DNA of 64,000 bases. It comes from Blastomyces gilchristii SLH14081. Its lineage: Eukaryota; Ascomycota; Eurotiomycetes; Onygenales; Ajellomycetaceae. Made by a program: the position numbers and the translations under genes. The notes beneath the pieces are model-generated. The model was not told where the DNA came from. It did no database searches and saw only the letters and a list, made by a program, of their open reading frames with translations. Below are positions 55,271 through 64,000 of this stretch, in pieces (positions within the stretch are counted from its first letter, which is position 1; each line of letters begins with the position of its first letter). The stretch covers positions 1,684,976 to 1,748,975 of the forward strand of contig NW_003101680.1 of the NCBI RefSeq assembly GCF_000003855.2, given 5' to 3'.

Positions 55271-57713
55271 GGTTATTAGTGGATTTGGTTGATGTTGGAT
55301 ATGGAAATTATTGACGGAACGTCTTTTTTCTTCTTGAGCTGAAATATTAAAATGAGCCTTATTGAGAAGATAATGGTTTCTTGTTGCTTTAGATGTGATT
55401 AAAGAGAATGTGTGTAATTTCGTTTTGGTAGATGGTGCTGAAGTACTTGCGGAGTTTGGAAAAAATATTTTGCTCTGGAAATTTAACTTTCTGGTGTTGC
55501 TGCCAAGACCGCTTATTTATCATACATAGTGGAGCACCAAAATAATAATACACCATATTTTTATAAATCTACTTATAATATATTCACAATGCCCTGAAGC
55601 AACCATTGATCAGAAACGAGCGGCTACGGGTGATCTGGTGAACCTGGAAGGAAAAATGCAACCAAGTGGAACACAAGACTAGTAAACGTCCTACCTAATT
55701 GTTTGGGTATGAACTCATCTTAGATCGAAGAGTGTACTCCGCATATCACTCAGAAATATCTTTGGCCACTTAGAAATACGTTATTTTCCATCTAGTTTTA
55801 ACAAACTAGCCCCTAGCAAGGAGAAATGATATTTTCCCTCAGCATATCGAAGACAAAGACCGGATGCTGGTCCTACAGAACAGGATTTAAAGACAGTATC
55901 TGTTGATGTCTCCAGGAGGAAGAATTCAAACTTATACGGGTGTTTTCACAATGAGACATGGATGACAGCTGTTGGTTTGTTCGACCCGTTAGCAGCTTCG
56001 AGGTTCCTGGTTGATCATCTGATTGAAAATCATTATCCCATTCATTAGGATCGAGGATGAAGAAGCGCTCAAACAAATATTTATCCGACTTCCGGGACCT
56101 AATAGTTAGAAGTGTAGATAGGCCAATAATGGCACCGAAATATATTCACCTTAGTCTTCTCACAAACAAGTTGCAGATACATCCGCCTATCACACTCCGG
56201 AGGCGACATCGATGCTCAAATTGTGGAACTTCCCAAGAAAGTGTTTTGGATATCAAATCAGTTAGTTCAACCCGAATCCATGGACTGAACGTGCCATTTC
56301 AACATCAGTCTGTGATTAGACATTTCATTGAAGACCTTCTCAAACGCAATGGGTATCAAGATCTAAGATGATATACGATTACCGTTGATAACGTTGAAAA
56401 TTCTGGAGGCTCAGCCCAATGGAAGTTAGCATTGCAGAATAACCGCACAGGGAAAAAATTTGGTTCCTGATCTGAGAGGCACCCCGACGCTGTCTGTGTG
56501 GCAAAATGTCACTATAATCTTCCATTTTCCCTTGGTAGTATTAGTGGTCCTTCTGAGCTTGCACCGGATATACTGGTATGTTTATCCAAGATAACAAATA
56601 GAGGGTGGTCGTATTGGAGCCTCAGTGCCCGCAGCCAGGTCGACATTGTTGAGGCGCCTGTGGTCTGTCCCGTTTTGCATCAAGCGTTGACCATATCATA
56701 CTTGGTGCCAGATATATGGAGCTCGCCAATTTTATTGTACAGTACATACCCATGAGGAACAACCGTGTTCCAGGCTCATACCCATATGTTCCATGAAGGT
56801 GATCCATCATTAGCCTTCATTGGGGAGGTGAGAAATTTCACACTAAATTGCCCATCGACGCCTCTTGCGGCTCGGGTATTCACGGGCAATGCACAGTTTC
56901 CACTCTTGAGAGCGCAAAGGAAACGGCAAACAGATCGCATGGTTTACAAAGGGTGGTAGTTTCGCTTTCGCTACCCGAGTGCCAGGGTTAGGAGGGCATT
57001 TCAACTTCGTCAGGAATTGGACGAAGAGCCCAGGAATAGCAAACAGAGAGGGGTAACCAAAGTTTGATCCTGAATGGAGAATTACTTTGAGGAAGCGGGC
57101 CGCGGGCAAGCAAATTGGCTGCTGTGCAACTAGGGAAAAAATTAGCTTTCGCGCCGCATTTGATTTCTGCTTTGCTGAATGCGCGGTGTATCGTTGCAAG
57201 CGATAGTTGGAGCATTGGTAGCTTGGAACAGCAAAAACGCCGTCTATCGCTATTCAAGAGTTTCATGTCTATCAGTACCGGCAAACATGAAAAGCCAGGA
57301 GAAAAATCCTAGGTGGATTGATGTTATTGATACTCCGTACACTGCGCAGAATTAATTTGGAAGATAATTATCAATTTTCACGTGCAAGCGGTGAGGTCAA
57401 GTTAAAGTTTGCACGCCTTTAGTTATGCCAAAAATACACTAGTTGCCCGAAAGAGATGACATCATCGCCAGATGAATCGCTTTCTCTCCATACCATACCC
57501 ACAACCAACCACAAGCATTTACTTTTTCGTTTCCTGTCATTCAGCTTTATAAGATTAGTGTTAACTCTCTTTCTAAATTTCTACGGCTAATCTGCTCCAG
57601 CGATCAACTAACCCTTTAAAAGGGATGCGGATCCGCTCGGGTTTCAAATCACCATCAGACCATCCATTCTATTCTCAATTGATACTATCGAATATCTGGC
57701 GGGCTTACACACA
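55271..57713. other. long intergenic region, no gene supported
   Basis: About 2.4 kb between the divergent TSR2 and esterase genes. Several frames of 60-118 codons exist on both strands (56057-56371 plus, 56843-57199 minus), without known motifs or clear splicing partners. The left part (55490-55570) is AT-rich. The last ~350 bases, with pyrimidine-rich sequence, are probably the esterase promoter. Confidence 0.45.
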
Positions 57714-60688
57714 ATGCCTTATAACGCCCTATCCGTCAGCGTCGCAGTGACACCCACTATAATCTCAACATTTCTATCCCATGTAAATCCGATCCACAAA
57801 TTTCTTCACAAGGTACCTCTACTTCAAACATTGGAAGACTAAAACCAGATCTAGTATACAAATCGCAAAGCCAATCGATCGAAGCCTACGGCACGTATTT
57901 CCTACCATCAAGGTCTTCGTATCATTCGCGAATTCTTATACCACTCCTCTCTCCATACCGTTGAACAATTGCAGACTTTCACGTCCCAGTGGGTCCCTAG
58001 CCCTAGGTGGATAAAGGTAGATAGGGTTAGAATTCCCGACGACCATCTGGCATCAGCAGCAGACCTCATTATTATCCAACTGGGCTCTGAGGGGCTGTCA
58101 CAGGTTGGAGGCAACAAATGGTGGAAATGGAGGGGGAAAAAGCCCTCGCTTGAAGGGGAGTGGGTAGAAATGCAGCGCGATTTTGCCGACCGGCAACGGC
58201 AAGGTGTCCGTTGCAATCGAGTGATGCTATATATACATGGGGGAGCATACTATTTTGGGAGCCTGAATTCACATCGATATCAGATACAGAGACATGCAAG
58301 GAAATTGAAAGCTAGAGTTTTGGCTCGGTAAGTCGATGCACACCTGTCATTTTATACGGTATCACACAAGCTAACCTGCGGATAGTAAGTTTGAAAGCTT
58401 CTGATAGTCATTTTGCGGATGACGGCATATATAAGCTCGTAGCATCTAACAATTCACAGCTGCCTATCGGTTGGCCCCACAATTTCCCTTCCCGTGCGCG
58501 TTGCAAGATTGCCTTGCGGCTTACCTATATCTTTTAAGCATGTATAAACCGTCGGAAATCATAATAGCCGGTGACTCTGCGGGGGCTGGGATGGCATTGT
58601 CGTCAGTGACCAATCGATATATTTACACCTCCAAACAAGGGTTCCGTAACTAACATTGCAGTTAGTATCATGGTGACTCTTCGCGATCAAAGAATGCCGT
58701 TACCTGCGGGTTCCATCCTAATATCTCCATGGGTTGACCTAACGCACTCATTCCCATCTGTGGCCGGTGACGGAGCTGGGGATTATATTCCTCCCTACGG
58801 TTTCATGCACCGTCCTTCTATATCATGGCCTCCTCCAAACTCTGACGAATTGGATGCCATTACCAAGGCGGGGGAAGCTGCCCGAGTTGATGGGAGCTTA
58901 CGCACTTCAAGCCCTACCTCGAGCAGTGCCAAGGATGCTAAGGCTGCTGGACGAGGTTCCTATCGTCGGACACCGTCGGTAAACAGCAAGTCCACCTCCG
59001 TGGGAGGCCGGTCTTACGTCTCCTCAATATCTCAACCTCATGATATATTCCATAATCGAAATCGCCCCCTGGTGGTCGAAATCGATGGAGAACTCGTTGA
59101 ATTGAAGGATCAGATCCATATGTACACCACAAATGAATTGCTCTCACACCCGCTTGTTTCCCCTGTCCTCCAGCCATCATTGGGCGGGTTGCCCCCAATG
59201 CTGGTCCTTACCGGGAGCGCAGAGCTCCTTCGTGATGAGCAAATTTATCTAGCCCATAAAGCTGCTGACCCAACTTACTTCCTACCAAGCGAGGAATACC
59301 TAGACCGTCACGATCCCGACCGCCGGGCTATAAATAGATATCCGCCAACGTTCGTCCAACTCCAAGTTTGGGATGGTCTTTGTCATGTTACCCCTACTCT
59401 CAGCTTCACTCGCCCTGCAAAGTATATGTTTCGATCGATAGCCCAATTCGGAGCTTGGGCGTTGGCTCGAGCCCAGAAGAGAGGCATTGATATTCCTAGC
59501 CATGAATCGGAGATTTCATCAAGTGAATCTGATAACCTGCACACATCGGCTCAGAAAAGCGCGCCACCCAGCCCATACTCAGGCTTCACTACGATTGGGA
59601 AGGCTGGCGATCCTCTTCCCCCATTCGAGGACTACATGATCCGCCAACGGGTTGATGACAAAGGTAACATATATCCCTTAGCAGCGCGATCCCATCTTCC
59701 TGCCCTACAAATGCTGCCCGAGGAAATTGGTGTCCCCAAACCAGGCCCAGTGTCAAAGTGGCTGAGAGCCAAGGAGGCATGGGATATTAAGTTTGCAAAG
59801 CAGAAATCAGCTGTGCAGCAACAAAGGCTGCAAGAGATTAAACAGGGAATTGGCGTATTTCGACATGGTGAATATCCTCCGCCAAGTTCATTGGCATCGA
59901 GAAAGGACACTTTTGTTGCCTATGAAGAGGGAGAACATAAAACGAACCGCGCTATGTGGCTATGGAGTCGCATGGCAGGAAAACATGATACGGAGGCTAT
60001 AGAAAAGCCGAAAACATCAGGAGGAAAGGATATTCGTGTTAATCCGAAATCAAGTGTGCCCAAATCACTCTCTAGAAAGGTTTCGCTGCGGGAAAAATTT
60101 TTGCCACGAGTCAAACGAATACAGAGCCACTCACGTCAATCGCAAACCGTATTGGATCTTGGTCAGGCGTCCGAATCATTTCCAATGATTGAGCCTCCCC
60201 CACGTTCTGCGAAAAGAACTAGCGCACAGGTAGGTCTCGACGCGACAACTTCCGGCCTACAGCCGCCAGAAGAATTCCAGCCGGGATTTTCCGCTGGTCC
60301 TCGGTTTCTGAATCACGACCGATATGCCAGACGGCCCTCGTCCGTATACACGGATGACGCAAGTGCAAGGTCAATAAAAAAAGATGCGGAGGGCGTTATT
60401 TCTCCGCTCTTCAGCAGATCGAGGCCAGACATGGGATTTAAAACTCCACGTGAGACCCCGGATACATCTGTAATCCCTGACCCACCTGTCCCAGAGCAGA
60501 ATGTCATGGAGAGCATTGGTGGTCAGTTTGACGGTGAGCGGAGTGAAATCGCATGTGCCTCTCATGGCCAGTTGCCCGTTGAGCGGGAGGCCGCGATAGG
60601 CGGCGATGTCAGCGAGGATACACATGGCGTTCAGCTATTTGGACGCAAAAAAGGGAAGTCCAGGTATGACTTCGAATTGGCTAGATAG
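57714..60688 (+). CDS. large HSL-type alpha/beta-hydrolase (esterase/lipase)
   Basis: Hydrolase of the hormone-sensitive-lipase class; acyl esters are the likely substrates. Exons 57714-57782, 57855-58327, 58390-58406 (17 nt), 58460-58601 and 58666-60688 sum to 907 aa. Seen: start MPYNALSVSVAVTPTIISTF, then VHGG-type oxyanion loop HGGAYYFGS (~151), AYRLAPQFPFPC, nucleophile elbow GDSAGAGM (Ser ~226), SPWVDLTHSFPS, TGSAELLRDEQ (~415) and VWDGLCHVTPTL (His ~474). Glu stands where many relatives have the Asp acid of the triad, as GE/AE-LRDE does in fungal homologues. From ~500 on the protein is a disordered 400-aa tail, an unusual length. The 17-nt exon is required to keep frame but adds six residues before AYRLAP, so that junction is tentative. 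Confidence 0.8.
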
Positions 60689-61157
60689 TTTTCTGTCAAC
60701 ATTTGAGACGGTTACATTTCCGAGATGAAGATTTCATCACGCTTATCTCGGGAACTCAAGGAAGGCCTTAAAGCATAGTGTTAATGGACGGGTAGGGGAA
60801 CCCCGGCCAGATGAGTTAACTGGCGTATTTATTTTCTATATTTCGTCTCTCTTACCTTTCCTTTTTCTTTCTTTTCTGCCATTCGTTTCTTGCATGCTTC
60901 CAAATGTTGCTGGGATTTCATATTCTCTCTATTGCCATTCGCGAGCTATTTTATTGACCGCTATTTTCGCAGTTGAAACAGACTGTGAGCGGACGGTATC
61001 ATATTCGGTTCTATTTAAGAAAGGGATATTAGCTAGCCAAAAGGGCCTCTGCAGCAGGTCTCGTTAACACTGCGTTTGAGTCATCATGCCAACATATGAT
61101 GAAAAAGCATACTTATAAAAATACACGGATATCCAACCTACAAGGGGCCGGATTTTC
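60689..61157. other. intergenic region between convergent genes
   Basis: About 470 bases between esterase and IND1 stop codons; both 3' UTRs expected. Pyrimidine-rich run near 60840-60895. No gene recognised. Confidence 0.5.
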
Positions 61158-62408
61158 TCATCGCCATTCCAGCCCAACCTTGCGCACAATTTGCTCGGCA
61201 ACACTCATAAACGCATTTCTCCTCGTACTTCGCTCGTCGCTCTCTTCCGCCACAACAGTAGGCATGCCCCTATCCGCATCTTCACACACACGCGCATCAA
61301 GTGGAATGTCGCCCAGGAAATCTATACCAAGCCGCTCACAAGCCGCCACCACGCCCCCGTTGTTGTGCGAGTCAGAACCATGCGCATGTCCCGCCTCCAA
61401 ATTATCCCCTGATGGCTGCGATGGTCCCTTCCGGGAGAATATCTTCGTCTCCTTGCCGCAATGCGGGCAAGCGAAATAGGCCATGTTCCTAACCATGCCC
61501 AGGACGGGGACGTGCAACTTTTCAAACAAACCAAATCCCCGCACTGCGTCACGTAGAGCAATATCCTGAGGCGTTGATACGATTACGGCTCCGTCTAGAA
61601 TTATTTCCTGGCCAATGGTAAGCTGTACATCGCCTGTCCCTGGAGGAAGGTCGAGTATAAGGATGTCAAGAGGACCCCAGGATACGGAGTGCAAAAGCTG
61701 GTGCATTGCTTTCGTGACCATAAGGCCGCGCCACGATATGGGAGTTGTATCCATTAAGGGCGAGGTTGGATCGTCGGTGAGGTGTTTAGCGTCGGCGGGT
61801 GGAGGGGGAAGGAGATATCCCATGGACATGGATTTGAGCCCGTAATTCGTAAGGGGGACGAGACAATTATCTGAAGTTTGAAAAAGTAGTTAATTTTCAT
61901 GGCTCTAGTAGATAATTCAAGGAATCATGCAAGGTTTCATACGTTCGTCCAGACGTGGTTCTCCTGAGAGATTTAGAAGGGTTGGTATGGAAGGACCAAA
62001 AATGTCTGTGTCGAGAATTCCGGCACGGATGCCTTGACGGGCCATAGCCAGTGCAAGATTCACTATAAATGTATTCAGCTAATGGTTCACTGAGAAAGCG
62101 CCGCACTCCGGTCAACGCGGGCACGGAGAACTCAAGATACTGCGCACCAGCAATTGTAGACTTCCCGACTCCGCCCTTGGCGGACGAGACTGCAACGACC
62201 TTATTGACATCCCGGATTTTCCTTTTTTCTGGGAGGCCTCGTCGACGAGGGAATGATGGAGGAGTTCCAGACCGGGGCAAGCCCTGGAATCAGCATCTTA
62301 GTTTGGTACATCGGAATCGGAAAAATAGGTAGGTAGAAATGATGAAGTATGTACCAGCGGATTGTCATGGTGAAGAGGTCGCAGTGTGGAAAAGAAGTTG
62401 CGGCGCAT
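61158..62408 (-). CDS. IND1: mitochondrial iron-sulfur P-loop ATPase Ind1 (NUBPL)
   Basis: Mrp/NBP35-type P-loop NTPase that helps insert Fe-S clusters into respiratory complex I; mitochondrial matrix. Minus-strand exons 62355-62408, 62148-62283, 61943-62062 and 61158-61870 give 340 aa. The start MRRNFFSTLRPLHHDNPLG is a basic, acid-free presequence; an earlier in-frame Met exists. Motifs: deviant Walker A KGGVGKST (~54-61), DTDIFGPSIPTLL, SMGYLLPP, DILILDLPPGTGD, STPQDIALRDA, and the CPHC cluster ligands in FACPHCGKET (~238-241), then FLGDIPLD. The split of Walker A from NLALAMARQGI by an intron is restored with the GTGCGC donor. It is divergent from BFR2. The CxxC motif and presequence favour Ind1 over cytosolic Nbp35/Cfd1. 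Presence suits an organism with complex I. Confidence 0.93.
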
Positions 62409-62709
62409 TTTGACTGAGAACAATTGATTCTGAATTACCTTCATGTTGGCGTTCACATCATGATAAATATGATCCCGATTCAACTCTCCCGTCTCCAATA
62501 TCGTCACGATGAAGCTTTCCTAATATTCGCATTGATATTTGATCATGTGACTCGGCAATGCGGCCTGGCTCTGCCGAAGGGACCCGCCCAGAATGGAAGT
62601 TTTACCCGACGAGCAAAAATTACCAACAAGAAAGAAAAAAAAACCCCCAAAATCTCAGCACAACGCTTCTCTACCAAACGATGAGATTGACTTCATAAAG
62701 TTGGCAACC
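62409..62709. promoter_or_regulatory. shared divergent promoter of IND1 and BFR2
   Basis: About 300 bases between opposite start codons; must hold both promoters. A purine-rich A tract (62620-62650) lies near the BFR2 start. An upstream minus-strand Met in frame with IND1 lies in this interval, so the true IND1 start could be earlier. Confidence 0.55.
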
Positions 62710-64000
62710 ATGGCAAATAACCGTGGCCGGGTGAAGTCTCTGGCGGAGCAAATTGCTGATTTGGAAGATCCAACTCCCAAAGGTGAGCCCGCATTCTCTG
62801 CGAAATTTTCTTTCCCTGAGCGGCCAACTAACACCACCTTTAGATTTCGATCCAGAAGATTTAAATGACCGCGCGGAAAGCAGCGACGATCAGTCTTCTG
62901 GAGCGGAGGATGATAATGCTAACGCCGGTCGAGAGCATTACATAGCTGTTGGGTGAGTGACCCTGCTACAACTCAAACTGCATCTACAGCTAAATTTTTA
63001 ACTAACCCCCTCAACAGAAAGAGCAAGCTCCGCGAACCAGAGAAAGTAACTCTCGGGCGCGAATATGCTGGCTCGCGAGTTAGTCGAGAGGCACTTGAAG
63101 GCTACGAGAGTGAAGATGATCCATTCCGCAAAGATTCAAGCGACGAGGACGCGTCATGGTTATCTGATGAGCTTGATGGATTGAAAAGTGGAGACTTGGG
63201 AGAAGATGATTCAGATGCAGAATCCGAGGATATGGATAATGCGCTGGGGTCTGATAAAGAGCTAGACGGAGCAAGGGATTCTGAAAGCGATCAGGGATTT
63301 GGCGATAGCAGTGATGACGAGGGTGAAGATGATCAAGGAGAGTCTGAAAGTGAAATTTCTGGAGACGAAGACGATGATGAAGATGAAGATGATAAACAGG
63401 AGGACGGCCCCGCCCTATCAGACGACCGGGCTGAAATAAGACGACTCATGGCCTCAGATCACAAAACTGTTGCAGCGTCACTATCTCAAGCAGCCAAAGC
63501 AGATGCTGCGAAGGGGAGGTCGGTCAAGCGTCAGCGGTCAGCTTTCGGCGCCATATTGAACGCACGTATCAAACTTCAGAAAGGAATTACATCTCTTAAC
63601 GGTCTATCATCTACGTTAGAGGATGATAATGCAGCTCACCAGTCCTCGATCCAGTCCGCTGAAGCTGCGGCACTAGCTCTTTGGAGTACGATCGAAGATC
63701 TTCGACATGCACTTGCTAATGCCCAAACCAGGAACACCACCTCATCATCTAAAAAACGAAAACGAGGCCCGCCTCCTTCCGCCTCCACCTCGTCAGCCGA
63801 TATTTGGCATCGCATGGAGGAAATCGAAGCACAATCACGACTTCACCGTCGCGCTGTGCTTGATAAATGGGCTTTAAAAACACGTGGTTCGAGAGCTGCA
63901 CTACCGAACGCCAGAGGCAAGCTACTGAATCACGGGGCAACCGACCAGCAAACAATAACCTCCGTGCTGGATGCCCACATTGCCACCCAACTTGATAGCC
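62710..64000 (+). CDS. BFR2: ribosome biogenesis protein Bfr2/AATF (partial, 5' part)
   Basis: Nucleolar factor of the SSU processome (with ENP2 and others) required for 18S rRNA formation. Exons 62710-62782, 62844-62952 and 63018 onward; the gene runs off the window. Starts MANNRGRVKSLAEQIADLED. An acidic region with EKVTLGREYAGSRVSREALE then a long Asp/Glu/Ser stretch (SEISGDEDDDEDEDDKQEDG) follows. Family blocks: AEIRRLMASDHKTVAASLSQ, RSAFGAILNARIKLQKGI and the AATF leucine-zipper-type block DIWHRMEEIEAQSRLHRRAV with LDKWALKTRG. The ATG at 62710 was chosen because the frame stays open upstream but without family-like sequence. The C-terminal TRAUB domain lies beyond the window. Confidence 0.93.

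Noticed and set aside
56843..57199. 118-codon minus frame and overlapping frames
   Set aside because: Several overlapping frames of similar length on both strands, none with family features; coding not supported.

Overview
This window is nuclear DNA of a filamentous ascomycete. The genes have short introns (about 50-95 nt) with GT..AG ends and CTAAC/CTGAC-type branch sites. The set of conserved genes (RAD4, SUP35, YRB30, IND1, TSR2, BFR2, MEU1, RRD1, SAF4, DOS2) and an AT-rich, RIP-like mutated transposon block suggest a Eurotiomycete, probably of the Onygenales. The order is an inference; nothing here fixes genus or species. All gene models were spliced by hand; exon lengths sum to whole codons in each complete spliced model.

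Layout. 1-18.6 kb: the end of a coiled-coil protein; the methylthioadenosine phosphorylase gene (methionine salvage); a secreted GH3 beta-glucosidase; an F-box-like protein (minus); the splicing factor SAF4 with a 10-nt exon; the PP2A activator RRD1 (minus); a Harbinger-type MITE; two small minus-strand genes; and a protein with a C-terminal Myb/telobox-like domain. 18.6-23.0 kb is gene-poor, with homopolymer and microsatellite tracts and one possible frameshifted relic. 23.0-36.2 kb: a 1,295-aa coiled-coil protein, RAD4/XPC (nucleotide-excision repair) and a nuclear-looking SQ/TQ-rich protein.

36.7-45.9 kb is a sharply bounded AT-rich block almost without CpG. It has no intact large gene, but reading through stop codons recovers long, indel-free frames: a minus-strand Tnp2/CACTA-like transposase relic (36.9-40.4 kb), a plus-strand relic of unknown family (40.8-43.9 kb) and a second plus-strand relic with 42-bp repeats (44.5-45.6 kb). 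A 2.0-kb, 5'-truncated LINE with an RNase H domain lies inside the first plus-strand relic. It has perfect 14-bp target-site duplications, a 3' hairpin and an (AAT)9 tail, and is much less mutated than its host. The block is therefore a layered record of an old mutated element and a younger insertion. Its two borders carry related GC-richer sequence in the same orientation.

46.3-64.0 kb returns to conserved genes: a DOS2-like BSD protein; a divergent YRB30/SUP35 pair (Ran-GTP binding, translation termination); TSR2 (ribosome maturation); a large HSL-type esterase whose frame needs a 17-nt exon; and a divergent IND1/BFR2 pair (complex I assembly, ribosome biogenesis), with BFR2 running off the window. 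No tRNA, rRNA, CRISPR array or bacterial-type operon was seen.
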